The position numbers and the translations under genes were made by a program. A stretch of 64,000 nt of DNA from Melampsora larici-populina 98AG31 (Eukaryota > Basidiomycota > Pucciniomycetes > Pucciniales > Melampsoraceae): assembly GCF_000204055.1 (NCBI RefSeq), contig NW_006768765.1:2801601-2865600 (forward strand), given 5' to 3'. Below the pieces are notes generated by a model, which worked only from the letters and a program-made list of their open reading frames with translations, was not told the origin of the DNA and made no database searches. This document shows positions 26,030-39,800 of the stretch, piece after piece; the first letter of the stretch is position 1; each line of letters starts with the position of its first letter.

Positions 26030-27912
26030 GTGTGCTCCTTAATGTTAATCTTAACAAGTTTTTTTTGAGCTAAGATGACCTAATCATGATATATTGTGCA
26101 ATACATGAGCCGAAAGAGCTTCTCTTGATCAGATTCCTCCAAATTTGAGTTTTCTTTTCTGCTGAACTTTTCTGATAACTTTGGTAAATTACTATAACTA
26201 TTTTTTTGATTGATCCCATAAATTGATCACCACCATGTTCTCCGCCTAACAAAATGTATAAGAAGCTGATCCTCCTCTGTATTCCAATAAAGCCTCTCCC
26301 TGCTACACATCAAATTTCCTTGATTAATCAATTACCCTCCCCAAAACTGACATTTTTCCTCTTTTGCATTGTTCTGAATTATTCTTTTCCAGTTCAATAA
26401 ACATTACCACAATGTAAAACTCATTCCTCATGTTTGCAACCTCTTTATGACACCCATACAATTTCTTGCAGCCTTTTGTTGAGCTAACACCTCTTGAAAA
26501 TGGGTTGATCCAGTTATCACTGGAGTTCAGCAAGGGGTTGTTGGGCAAAGGCTGCGGGCAAGTTTTTCTACAGCAGCCTGGATGAGATCCTCAAACTCTG
26601 AACCTGAATCCTCAGAGCAAGATCATTGGTGGAGTAGCAGTAGAAGGCCAGGTGCAAGAACTGGTACCAGAGATTGTGAAATTGTCATTGATTGAGTTTG
26701 ACGGTGAGGGACATGTCAAGAAAGAGTTCAATAATATTATGTAGTATTGGAACTCTGTTTCAAATAATGTAGTACTTACAAGCAGACCACATTACAAAAA
26801 ACATGTGTAATTAAACACTGCCAAACGGGGCCTTGATAAATCCAATGGTGATTTGACCTGATTTGAATCAATTTCAATTACACCCAGAATATCACCTCAG
26901 GCATTCTGGTATAAAATCTGTTCAATTTGTGTGCTGTAAAATCAATTCCAAGGGTGTTTGAAGGAGTGTGGATGAGAAAATTAGTAGAGAGGGTAATTGA
27001 GGTTAAGTTCTTGAAATGAATACTTTGACTTTTAACTGTAACTGGTTACTTGAATGAAGGAGCAGGAAGGGAAGCAAGAATAATGTTTGAGGAAAGCAGA
27101 ACTGGGAGATCTTGGGAAGATAAAATGTAAAGATGTTCTATCAGTGTTTTTAAAACATGTTGTCCTCAAGTGTTATTAGTATAGATTTGGTTACGTTGTT
27201 GCGGATATCAGGTTGGAAATTATATCTTTCCTATCAATTTCAAATGACAATACAGAGGAGGAGTGGGGTGGGTCAACTGTGCGGCAACTCCACCAATCAA
27301 GATGAAGTCATTGGATGGTTCATTTGAACCGAATCAAATTACACCAGAAGCTCAAGTATATTTATTTTGTTGTCGGGGATTATTAGATGCTTTACATTGA
27401 GATTTAATCAAAGAGCTCCAAAGCACAGAATTGAAATTGGCTTTTGGAAAGAAACTAGAAGATATTGTTTTAGATAAACTAGCCTATGATGCAAGACAAC
27501 TGCAAAACAATCGTGTTAGCAGATTAAGAAGTAATTGTGAAGTCACTCAATAAGAACTTCAAATGGTTTCAGAATTGGACTTAGCACTACTAAGGAAAGA
27601 AACAAGGATTTACTACAGGAGATTGAAAGGTATGTTGTCAGTATTTTAAACAGGTCAATTTTCTATCTTATCTAAACCTTCCTTTTACACAATCAACATA
27701 CTGATGTTCTTCAACAAAAACACAAATTATTTGTACAACTGAATCATATCCAAGATGCAAGCTTGTTCTGTGGACCATGAGGCAATCAAATACAAACTCT
27801 ATGAAATTTAAGATGGATTCAGGCCTCCTACAAAACAAAGAAAAGTCTCTCAACTCAAGAATAAATTTCCGAGACCGGTACTATCTCAAAAGTTGAAAAG
27901 GAGTTCCTTGAT
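26030..27912. other. No intact gene; 5' part of the HAL2-like locus not recognised
   Basis: AT-rich DNA with short frames. Lys/Leu-rich frames around 27420-27640 may be remnants, but I could not link them to the catalytic half of the HAL2-like protein that continues at 27913. Confidence 0.35.
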
Positions 27913-28357
27913 TTGGTCCCAAACTCTTGGTTAACTGAAACATTTTGTGGAGCATGGAAATCAAATCATTCAAATCAACTCTTAAATTCAAAAACCTTAA
28001 ACCCTTCAAAATTCTTAAATCCTCAATTGATTGGATTGGATTCTCAAGTTAGATATTGTTTAATTGCTCGAGGTGACAGTCATGTTTATTCAAGATTAAA
28101 AACTGATTTAAATCATAAAGAAAAGATTTGGTTAACTTTTATTTTTAATCAACATGAAATCTGATCATGATTTGTGTGTTGTTTCTCTGGTAAAAGGTAT
28201 CATGAAGCGGGTAGTTTGTTAGTAGAAGAAGCAGATGATAAAGTAGCAACTATGTGAGGTAAACCCTCAAATGTCTATTTAGGTAAAACTTCAATTCAAA
28301 ATTATGGAATTGTAGCTTCTCATTACAATTTACATGATCATCTTTTAGATGCAATTA
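27913..28357 (+). pseudogene. MET22: HAL2/MET22-like 3'(2'),5'-bisphosphate nucleotidase, C-terminal half
   Basis: The intact enzyme would hydrolyse 3'-phosphoadenosine 5'-phosphate to AMP, a salt-sensitive step linked to sulfate assimilation. The translated segment aligns by eye with the C-terminal half of yeast Hal2: LDSQVRYCLIARG, then KIW, then YHEAGSLLVEEA, then YGIVAS and LHDHLLDAI. A 66-nt intron (28131-28196, GT-AG) separates KI-W from YHEAG, matching the usual IWDHAAG block, with Tyr-His-Glu here instead. A TGA at 28255-28257 breaks the frame. The N-terminal half with most metal-binding residues was not found. The frame resumes after the nested insertions at 62205. It could be a relic of a gene copy rather than the functional host gene. 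Confidence 0.7.
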
Positions 28358-29391
28358 CAGCTATTCCAGGAATTGGTGTCGTGGTCGCCAAAAATCATGG
28401 CCTTTTTCCCCCCGCGCCACCGGCCTATACAGGTACTGCGCATATCGGGGTAGGGGTAACTACCGGTAGGAAAATTTTTCGCCAGTTTCTTTTGGCCCAA
28501 TCAAAAATTCTCATCCGTTTCCTCATCACACCTCCTGATCAAGCCTAGGTTTGTCGGTCTCCCCTGAACTTTAGATAAACACACCGTGCTGACTTTTCCA
28601 CATCACCATTCTAGACATGCGATCTCGCCGCGGACCATATGATGTTGGCATCAAGGTGCTGGCTGTGCAGCACCTCCGCACAGGGAAAACCATCGACCAG
28701 GTGCGGCGTCTGTTGAAGTCTCCAGTCAGCGGGCGGACCATATCCCGTTGGCACTCTTTATACCGACGGACGTATTCAGTCATTCGCAATCCTGATGATT
28801 ACCGTCGCCTCGGAAGGTGCACCCGTCTGGACGACGATGATAGAGATTTTATGTTAGAATTGTTAGATAGCAATCCTGCTCTATACTTAGATGAGTATCG
28901 ATTTGTGGTTTATCGACGTACCGGCGAATGGGTGGCCTTGCAAACCATCGCCAGCGATCTCAAGGATTGCCTCCACCTAACTCGCAAGAAAGCACGTACT
29001 GTGCACCCAAATCAAAGCCCTTCGAAGCGAGCTAAGTACCTATATGCAGCTGGGGCTTTGAACCCAAACATGCTGGTGTTCCTTGGTCAGTAATATTCAT
29101 TCATCCTTTTTCAAAATGTGAGTGCTTAGCTGACTTATAAAGGGTGCTGTGCTTTTCAGACGAGTGCTTGGTTCAAGAAAGACATTTGGGCCAGCAGTTT
29201 GGACGCGCTAGACGAGGTCAACAGACCTCGCGAATTCCTTGGAGTCGAGGGGGGAAGCGATACTCACTCCTACCGGCGATATTCAAAGGTGGCGTATTGG
29301 CCCTCGCCTGCCAAGAAGGCAGCTACTATCGAGATGACTTTGAGGGATTCCTCAAACATTGATTGGTAAGAACGGTCCCCAATGATTCATC

Positions 29392-29735
29392 CACCTGTGG
29401 CACCTGCTCCAAGAGACTTACAAGTCGAACATACAGTGTACTGTACGTACGACTGAGAAGCCGGTCTTCTGCGTGCAGAGCACCCAGAAGCTCTGGAGCA
29501 CAACTTTTTCGTCACTAAAGTCATTTTTTTAACACTTTATCAACTTTTTGAGCTGAGAGCAGTCAGTGCACACCTTTTAAGCAATCAAGTTGAGCTTCAG
29601 GAGATCTCACCTCACCCACAAAAAATCAAAGTCTTCAGAGCGCTCTGGTAGGCTCTCCAGAGCGCTCTGGTAGGCTCTCCAGAGCGATCTGAGACCTCCA
29701 GAGCGCTCTGGTAGGCTCTCCAGGGCGCTCTGAAG
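29392..29735 (+). repeat. Left terminal inverted repeat of the KDZ-type element
   Basis: It pairs with 56755-57051 at near identity for almost 300 bp. The inner part carries tandem palindromic units around CAGAGCGCTCTG joined by GTAGGCTCTC. The left copy has one or two more units than the right. These could be transposase-binding sites. Confidence 0.85.
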
Positions 29736-30059
29736 ACTTATAATTTCTTCATCATTTAACCCACTTCTCCTTTCTCAAGTCTTGATTTCACACAATTCAC
29801 CTTGTTATCCTCACTGTGGCTTCATAATCTCTTAAACCCCTCTGTAAATAATATCTTGATTTCACAAACTCGAGGTGATATTTATTCCACAGCAAACCGC
29901 AGAAGTCACTGTCTAACCATAAGACCTCTTGTGTTCAAATCGATTTTCAGACAAAAGCTCTATACACCATCTCTTCGAGTTGTTCATACAATGGACTTCG
30001 ATCAACCCCAACAGCTCTGATCAGACATTTGTATCATTGTGTGTGAACATCAGATTTTT

Positions 30060-30590
30060 CTACCTCACTGATAGACTGATTTAGACTGAATATGTATATA
30101 GATATATGTATTTATCAAATATATTGAAACGATACGTTGAACAAATTCAACTGAATTGACACATTGAATCAATTCAACTTTCCCTTCCGTCTGCTTTCAT
30201 CTCTCATGTTGTGTTGAACCTGAATTTGTAACAAGTCGCACGTCTTCTGAAAACACAAGCACTGATTCAAACTTGTACTTACAATTAAGTGATTGACTAG
30301 TTTCAGTGAGAAACGAAAAGAAAAAATAACTAAAGTTGTAGAACAGAGAAAGCAAATGAAACTAAACCAATAGCAACAGAAGCTCAATTGAACTAACTTT
30401 CTGATTCATTTGATCCAAAGTTGTAAACATAAGATATCTCAAGCTGAATTTTGTACAGAACCGAGATACCAGAATCGAGTAGTTAGCATTTGAAACCCAA
30501 GTTTATACATCTACGATAGGAGCTAGAGTAACAAGATTGGACAAGCAAACAAACATAACATGTTTTTGGAACCGGATGAAGATAGAACGA
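30060..30590. other. Non-coding 3' flank of the minus-strand accessory gene
   Basis: AT-rich DNA between the left inverted repeat and the tandem repeats below. No gene seen. Confidence 0.4.
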
Positions 30591-30870
30591 TTTGGGAAAT
30601 CAAACCTTCGTGTTTGACAGAAAATAAAAGATGAGTCACCAATAGAGATATAAAGATTTGGGAAATCAAAAACTTCGTGTTTGACAGAAAATAAAAGATG
30701 AGTCACCAATAGAGATATAAAGATTTGGGAAATCAAAAACTCCGTGATTGATAGAAAATAATTCTTTGGGATGAGTCACATATAGAAATAAAAAGATTTG
30801 GGATATCAAGAATTTCGTGTTTGATAGAAAATAATTCTTTGAGATAAGTCAGAAATAGAAATAGAAAGAC
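30591..30870. repeat. Four tandem units of about 65-72 bp
   Basis: Units begin GATTTGGGAAATCAA and contain TTCGTGTTTGA, AGAAAATAA and GATGAGTCA. The first two full units are nearly identical and the later ones diverge. The array ends about 6 bp from the stop codon of the minus-strand gene, so it lies in that gene's 3' untranslated region. Confidence 0.75.
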
Positions 30871-30875
30871 TTTGA

Positions 30876-33800
30876 TCAATCATCAATATCGTCTTCGGGT
30901 AAAGTGTCAGATTCAGACTCAGAGGTTTCAGACTCTGAGGTTTCAGGTGTTGGTGATCGATTGCACTTCTTCTTTTTCTGCATACAGTCTCCTTTAGCTA
31001 ATTGTTGAAGTTTGCGTTTTAAATTGGTGACGTTTGAATTTGACTGAGTGACTTGAGGGCTTTCATTACCATCAGAGTTGGTGTGACGTTGAGTATGCTG
31101 CGTAGAGACTTGTTCAGCTTTTTTCGCTTTTCTCTTCTTTTTGATCTTGCATTGTGATTCGCGATTTGATTGCTCTGAATCAGGGATGAGTTCAATAACA
31201 AATCGTTTTTCTTCTATATCCTTCAGCCAGTTCTTGACCGTTGAGCTCTTAGCAAGACAATGGCCTGTCTTCAATTCCTCTTCTGATAGAAGACTACCTT
31301 CTTTTTGAACAATACGAATCGGCCAACCCTTCATCTTGATTTCATCCACAGGGTCTTCAAGCTTAGGAAAAGTCTTGCCTTTACGGAAAACATCTATCAC
31401 ACAACAGCAAACATCATAAGTTGATGAAAATGGACTAAACCGTCTGCTGCTATGAGATGCTTACCAAGTAGGTGGTTGAGTTGCTTCCCTAGGCGAGTTT
31501 TACGTTTGTCACTTGGTTGTTGTACCTTAATGCCCTCGACTTTCTTTACAGCCGACTTACCGTGGATGTAAGAGCTGAGTGTCTCGGGAACTTTGGCATC
31601 CTTTGATGCCCAGTTTGCAAATGAAGTGTCGTTTGAATATACTTGAGTCCAGCCTTCGGTGCTTCCACAACTAACACCAGCCATATAATAAGTTATTTGA
31701 TATCGTTGACAAACTACAGCAAACTTAAGGATGAATAAGGATGATATTAGTTATCCTATTAAAATCAAAAGGCAGTATTGTACTTACAGCATGATGAGCT
31801 TTTTCGGAGCTCCACCAAAGATTTTTTTTGAAGTGTAGCTACAGAATCCGAAGAAGCAGGTTTACCATGACACAGGTGGAGCTTATCAGCGTCAACCAGT
31901 TCATCAAATATAGGCTGATATTTTAATCTATCTTCACTGGTGAGTTTGTAAACCGCAGGTGCGACTGTCAAATCATCCAGGTGCTGAAGGCTAGTGTCAA
32001 CTTCTCCATCTTCTGATTCAACAACTTCGCCATCACCTTTGAAAGGCACGGCAGATAGGTCGGGTAAGCCAGCCAGAGCAAAAAAATAAGGATCTTGAAA
32101 GACAGCCTTCTGGTCTTTGCTTAAGGTTTTCCATATCTTTGCAACCTGTTGGTTCCGAGCAGTCCAGCCATCCTTGTCGCCCGGTTTGGGTACTGCAAGT
32201 TGAACAGTTCGATGGATAAAAAAATAAATAATCATAACATGATTGAGGTGGAATGAACAAGCAAATTAGTCATAGAGAAAACTGATTGGTAAAAATGACA
32301 CTTACATTTTTCTTTCAGCGCAAGAGGACAGAATGCTAAGAAGCGGATCCATGGATTCGCATGGCCCTTCTTTGCCCCTTCTCCCCTGATGATTGAAGGA
32401 ACGATGAGTAAGTGTTTAGTCTGACCAGATAAAATTGAATAGTTTGTTAGTGTTCTATAGCTTGCGGCTGTACACTGAGGTCCATTCCCGAGGGAAATGA
32501 AAGAGAAGGGAGCAAGTGAGAGTCACACGTGTGAAACCTCAAAGGTATTGCATGGTTTGGGCACGGGTGAATTTAGAAGAAATAGAAGACAGGAAAAAGT
32601 TTTTTCTATCTTCCGTCTCATTTCTCTCTCTCTCATTGCACCACCAGTCTCTTTAGCGAGTCGCAGATTTCCTTTTATTCATTCTTAGGAAATTCTTTTT
32701 ATAAAAAGGGAAGCAGAATAAATCATCGCTACAAAATAGTATTCCTTTTTTGTTTTATCGCACTGTGCTAGACTAGAGATTCGGAGGAAGTCTATAATTT
32801 CAACAACAAGCGATTTTATTGGATTCAAACCTAGTAGTGAATGTGGAGACAGCTCAAACGGAAGTCAACATCCACCCCGACTTACCAGTCAAAGAGAATG
32901 ATAGAAGCAATGAACCAAGAGGAAGAAAAGAAGAAGACTCACGCTCAGAAACTGAAGGAACAAGCCGAAGATAGACTGAAGAGAGCTAACTCCAGAGCTC
33001 CTCCAACGGAGGCTTCGAACTTGCCGGACCCAGGATCTACGGTGATGGGAGGAAAACAATCTGGTTCGATTTCGGTCGACCAAGAAGGAGACCTACCGAT
33101 GTCTGAGGGTAAAGAGATGAAGTCCGCGGCAACGGTTGAGGTAGAGAAGGACGTTGGCTTGGACCCGAAAGATCAGGAGAACAGAGTCGATGGGGGTAGT
33201 GATTCTTCTGACTTTGACCAGTTGAGTAGTGGAAGCAGTAAGGGTAGGAAGAAGAAGAAGAAAACTTCGAAGAAAAGAAGGGGAAAGGAGAAAGAAGCTA
33301 GGAAGGAGGACTCGTCAACGGACAACAATAGTTCGGTAGACTTAAACAAATCTTACAAGTATTTGATAGAGGATGACCTCCGTAAGCTTCAATTGTCTCC
33401 TTCAGATTCTTTCCTTGCAACCCCCCTCCACACTTGGTCCCCAGGAGATGTTGAATAACAGGGCAGATGGAGGTAGGGGTAGAGAACTGTGTGTAGCCTC
33501 TAAGTAGGCTCCAGTTAGATATGGTAGAAGCTCTTGTAGCTCCCAGAATATTCTTGTCGGCTCCTGAATCCCTTCGGTCGTAGCGAAGAATTCTTTTGTT
33601 GTAGCGTCAGCCAATGATGACCTCTTGTTGCACTTTCTAGTGGAGGTAGTTGAGAAGAATGGCCTGGATTGCTTTGTTGTGACAGACCTACTCACCCTCA
33701 AGATTGTGAAATCAATGAGCAGCCGAATAGGTGTGATATGATGGAGAGGGGACCGAGAGTGTGTGAACATTAGCGACTCCATGAGAGTTATGGCTCTCTA

Positions 33801-36800
33801 TCACTAGAATCTCCCTTTGCTAATGAGAAATCTCATCCTCTTGATTCGGATGGGGATTTATCCTTGTTTTAGCACCATCACTCTTAGCCGAGACGAGTTC
33901 GAAAGAATTACTTCGTGATACGAAGGAGACGAAACTCACGGCTGACGGAGGAAGACCTGCTCCCTCTAGACCCCTCATGGATCGGTTGTTGTATGCGATT
34001 GACCATGAAGATTTAGTCTCAATAAAAGCTTTGCAATCAGAACTAAGGGAAGCCGAGATATTGAAACTGAAGAAAGAGGCGAAGGCTGATAAGGCTTCGA
34101 AAGAGGCGAAGGAAGCTAGGAGAAAGGAGAAGGAGGTGAAGAGGTTGAAGGAGAAGAGGAAAGCCAAGAAAGCGGGAGGAAAAAAGAGAAAGATGAGCAA
34201 GAAGAAGTCAAAGAAGCGAAAGCGGAAATACTCATCTTCCAGCTCAAGCTCCTCCTCCTCGTCCTCCGACTCGAGTGATGTCGATGAATCCTCCTCATCT
34301 TCATCGTCCTCTAGCTCGCCACCTAGAAAGGGGAAGTCCAGACCTCGCTCTGATTCTACAGACTCGTCGGACTCCTCCAGCTCTTCGGATTCCTCGAGTA
34401 CTTCTAGTTCCTCCTCAGATTCTGAGGACTCGGAAAAAGAGAAGAAGTCTAAGAAGAAGCGTTTCGGATTCGGGGTAAACACCATCTCCGGTTTAGACTT
34501 ACCAGATCTTCCAGATAACTGGGATAAGGCATTCAAGAGATTTAGGAAATATGTCCCTCTTTCTGTTTTTCGTCGTTCATACATTACAGCCTATCATTCA
34601 GCTGTGGACGATGGCTCTAAAGAATGGAAGAAAGGCGTCAATGCTAATATTTCTGAGAGAGACCAAGAACGACAGATGACTTACGGCGAGTTTGTAATGG
34701 CCTGCGATTTAGAGGCCAGATATGCATCGGAGGTCTATGGTCACAATGCGTATGCGGAGTATCTATTAAAGCACAAGGAGGTTGTGAATAGTCTGATGGT
34801 CAAGTATAAGTGTTGGATGGTAGGCTTGAGGTACCATTTAGCGATCAGGACTTCCATCTTTAGGAAGCGGTCGAGACTTATGTACGAGATCAAGAAAAAC
34901 GGGAAGAGGGGAAAGATGGTGGATGAGGTAGTCTTACCGAAAGGGATGCTGAAGTTGGCGGTAAGACAGGCCAGGTGGGACTGTAAGACAGCAGGTGATT
35001 TGAAATATGACGGCAATCCCTATGCTCCGGGTGAAGAGAAATTCGGCTACGATTTCTTGACGGGACAACCACGCGCTTCGAACACCCCAGTCGCGGGTAC
35101 CTTGAAGACCCATAGCGAGTCGAAGTCGAAAGAGAAGGATTTCGATGGTGGTAGTTCGGGAAAGCAATCAAAACGGAAGAGGGGAGGCAACTGAGGGAGA
35201 GGTGGTGGTTATGGCTATTACCAGAATCAGAAAAGCCAGTGCTCGGGCCAGTCGTTCCAAAATGGCCAGGACTGGGTGTCGCTGGGCCAGCAACATGCGA
35301 GTAAAAACGCAAGGTCGCAGAAGACCGAGAAGGGTCAAAAAGGAGGAGATAGTGTAGCTTGGTAAGCTCCTATCTGATTAAGGGAAGAAGTAATGTGTTA
35401 CTGACTATCGTCCACTTTACTCACTTATTCCCCCACCCCCCCACCCCCCTCCATTGTTGTTTTGGTCTCAGGAACTTTCACCTTGCCGATGAACTATATT
35501 GCTTATCGATGGGGTACATGGGTGCTGATGTTGGTTTTTTAACACCCGTCCTTGGTTGATCTGTGTTTTCCTGGTACGATCCTCTCTTTGCATTTTTTTT
35601 TTCCCTCTGGGCTAGAAGATCCTTGCTGTGTTAGAAATGTTGGGCAGTTGTTAGGCCTCGTAGACAGTCCTATTGTATATAGACTCCTATGAGCGTGTGA
35701 TATGGAGAGATGTGAAAGGGTGCATGGAATTCTTACCAACATGTCTCTATTATTGCCCCGTTATGCCCCCACTCCATTGCGAACCCCGTTTCCTAGTGAC
35801 TAGCGTGTCAGACACAGGAAGGTGGAATTCGAGTGTTTCAGGACGTAGAGAAGACTTGAATCTTTTAGAGAATTGTATTGCCAAACAAGCGAAGGTTGAA
35901 GGTGATAGTTTGTCTGAGGAAGATAGCTCGAGAGCTAGCTCTTTGTCTCTCGATTCGAAGAAAGAAATGGAGAAAGAAATATTGCCACTGAAAGACAGGA
36001 AAACCTATAAGGTAGAGGGGGTGGGACGGTGGCCAGCACCGGTTCGGACCGAGATGGTACTAGAGGTGTGGGAGTCGCTGATGAAGGAAACAGGTCTAGT
36101 GGATGACATCCCTTATATACTGGAAGGCTTTAAGGAGGGTTTTTGCTTAGGTATCCCTCAGCATTTGTTGGGGAATAGGTCCTGGTACACTCCAGAAAAC
36201 CATTCATCAGCTCTAGACGTGAAAGAGGAGATAGAGAGGACTTTAGAAAGGGAGTTGAGAGCGGGAAGAATCGCGGGTCCGTACACTCACGAAGAGGTCT
36301 TCAAAGAATACGGGTTCTTTCGCTCTAACCCAATGGGCAGCGCTATTAATGGCGATGGTTCCCTGCGTCTGATAAACAATCTCTCCTATCCGAAAAGGGA
36401 CCCAGAGATTCCTTCGGTAAACTCCTTTGTTGACAAAAAGAACTACGAAACTAAGTGGGACGACTTCAAAACGGTAGCTCGTTTCCTAGCAGCAAATCCA
36501 GGTAAATGGGAAATGGCTTTAGTTGACTGGGCCAAGGCGTCTAGGCAGCTGGGAGTACATCCTTCACAAAGGAGATTCTTAGTTATTGTCGACTTTAAGG
36601 GCCAAGTATGGATTGACTTAGCTATGGGTTTTGGAGGAGTAGCCAGCTGTGGTGTGTTTGGAGCACCGGCTGAGACATGGAAATGGATCGTGAAGAAGAA
36701 ACTTGGATTCCCAGTCATCTTTCGCTGGGTAGATGATAATTTGATCTTACGCCGTCCGGGGGGAAAGTCCTCGTTGAAAGACATAGAAGATCTAAGCACG

Positions 36801-39800
36801 TCGATGGGTGTGCAAACCAACCCAAAGAAGAACAGGGCCTTTAAAGAGGAACAACGCTTCCTAGGTTTTGTCTGGAATGGGACAAATCACACGGTTCGAT
36901 TACCAAAAGAGAAACTTCACGAGAGAAAGACACAGATAAAAGAATTTCTGACAGAGGGGAAGGAATGGAAACTTTCTCAAGTAGATACCTTTGTGGGTCG
37001 CCTCGTCCATACGGTTTATATAGTCCCCCATATGGCCGCATACCTCAGTTCGCTGTACAGATGGAAGAAAGGCTGGAGGAACAAATATGCTCTACGGAAA
37101 ACTCCTACTGATGTGGTTGACGACCTCAAAGAATGGGACAGTTGTTTGGAGTCCTTTGACGCATGCCCGATTGTCCCCAACCCGGTCTCTGAGGAGGTGG
37201 GTTGGGTAGGAGATGCCGCTGCGTCTTACGGGTGAGTGAGAGGCCAATAGGTGGTCAGCTTAGAGTTCGGCTAACAAAATTGGTTTGGTTGGTGTACACA
37301 CCGATGGCTTCCTTCTTGGTTTTGGTCAATTCAGGATAGGGGTTCGAATTGGGCAATTCTGGGCGTGTTTTAAGTTTGTGTCCGACTGGGAAACCAAGGG
37401 TCGAGCTGAAGGAAAGCGGCGGATCGCCTGGGCGGAGACGGTAGCCATACGATTAGGCTTATTGGTACTAGCCAAGACGACCAATGTTAAAGGGCGAAGG
37501 TTCAAGGTCCTGACCGACAATACGACAACGCAGCATGCCATACGGAAACAAAAGTCAAGGGACATAGATGTTAATGACGAATGGAAGATAATTCAGAGGT
37601 TGCTGACTCACCTGAATTGCAATATTAAAGAGAAACGTGTTTCGTCAAAGGACAATGAAGCTGATGCATTGTCGAGGGGTATTTTGGAGAAGAACCTCCT
37701 TTGGTTTAACGAGGTCCTGATCTCCGTACCGGACGATCTGAGGTGCCTCCTATCCCAAGTCACACCAACATACTCTAGGGCAGAAGATGGCCCCTCAACG
37801 AACGAAATCTGACATTGACCTCGATTCGAAAGCTATCAATTTAAAGAAGGTGACGAAGCCATTCGGAGCATTTAAGAAAGACGCCTTGGGTATAGATCGG
37901 TCAGATACAGATGAGATTCAGCTACACTTCCTGAGAGGCTCTTGGAAAGATGGAACTTTAAGACATTATAACTCGGGGGTAGTAAAACTACTCCGGTTTG
38001 CAGAAGTAAAGAAAATAAGTAGAACAAGACTTTTGCCAATCGAACCAAAAGTTCTCTTACGTTTCGTGGTTTGGGGCTCGAAGAAAAACAAAAGCTTAGC
38101 TGAAAATGACGAGTCGGTGAAGTCGACTACTTTAAAATCATATATTGCTGGAGTGAAGGCTTGGCATAAGTTCCACCGAAAAGAATATCCACGGGATCAG
38201 GATGAGTCAGTAAACTTACTTTTAAAAGCGTCGTTGAAGGTGGAATCCGATCAACAGTTGTCACAGAAGATTCGACCTCCGGTCCTAGTTTCAGATCTTC
38301 TATCCCTAGTAAAGCTTCTGTCTCCGAAAGAAGAAGCCGATCTAGCGCTCTTGACGATCGCTCTGGTTGCCTTTTGGGGAACAGCTAGACTGGGAGAACT
38401 GGTGTCGGATGATTCGAATAGGAGGGTCCCGGCTTGGAGAGATGTGAAATGGGCCGAAGACCTCTCATATGCCACAATTGATCTCCACAACGCGAAGACC
38501 GCGAAACCGGGAGAAGTCCAGAAGATCCAATTGGTACGCCAAAAATCCATGTTGGACCCGGTGAGAGCTTTGAAGTTACTCTACGATTTTCGACCTAAAC
38601 GACCAACGGACCCCGTCTTCGGATTTGCTGTTGGAGATAGAATAGTGGGATTTAAAAAGAGGGCGGTGATAGAGCAGTTAAGAATCTTATGGAACAAGAG
38701 TAGATCACCGGAAGAACAAGTTTTGTACGGCCACTCCTTTAGGATCGGGGGGGCCTCCTTACGCTGGAATTTGGGGGCAACCAGGGAGCAGATAAAATTG
38801 ACACTTCCAGCATTAAAGAGGTTCCCAGATGGGAATATGGGTCCTAGTGATCAGATTCCCATTCTGCTACTGTTACACAGTTCCATGAATATTGCCTGAG
38901 TAGCCATTGTGATATATGTAGTCAATATTTTGAAATGTGTGTCTCAATCTGAACAAAGTTACAGCATGTATTACACATGATTTTCTTATCTAGATGAGCA
39001 GATAACTGAGCGGACCTGTATGTAGCTGATAGCTAAGGATTTACTCAGATGTTTGCACATATGTAGTGTATGCTTTATGGCTCAGATGTGCAGTGCGAGA
39101 TGATGTGATGCTCCATTCTTCTCTCAATGATATTCCCAGCCTAGGTCATGTTCCGACCAGGGAACCTATTTAATGCTGGCAGTGTGAGTGGTTGGTGGGC
39201 TTCAGACGCCTATATGATATACTTACGTAAATTTACTGAGAAAGAGTTAAAAGATACGATAAAGTTGCTGAAGTCTATTAGGGTGGAGGACTGAGAGCTC
39301 AGAGATCTGTTGATTGTTGTTTAGGGAAATCGCTTAGAGTAATTGGATTAGGCTTAGTTGTACCGTCTTGAAATGTTGATAGCTGGATAAGTCGGAAAGT
39401 TGATGACAGACTGTTCATTGAAGAAGTATTGTAAAATGGATTTGGATATTCAGATTACGTGCTCGCGATCATTTGCATTTAAGGTTCTGATGCAGTATGC
39501 AGTACATGTACAGTGGGTGGTGGCGGTCAGCCACACCGCGAGTTTGCAGATCCTGTAATCTAATCTATACTCCCGTGGGTTCAAAAGAATCTCGGGGGAG
39601 GGGGACAGAAGTGTGAAGTGGGTTGTGAAAGGCCTTGTGATGAGCGAGAGCGCAGAGTTGGGGGGTTCGACTTCCCAAGGCTCACGGTTCTGCAGGCTCT
39701 CGTGAGGAGAGGGGTTGAGAAGCCGAACCTTCTCAGGTCTGTTCTTGCCCCTCGGGCGGTACTCTTGGTGTAAACGGATTTATACACTCTCGAGAACTAC

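Noticed and set aside
33402..34584. Long minus-strand frames opposite the Gag-like gene
   Set aside because: They are shadows: Ser/Glu-rich minus frames mirror the Lys/Ser-rich plus frames of a gene whose direction is fixed by the reverse transcriptase downstream.
39640..39690. tRNA-like GGTTCGACTTCC motif
   Set aside because: No cloverleaf with matching acceptor and anticodon stems can be drawn, and it lies in the 3' part of the DIRS element.
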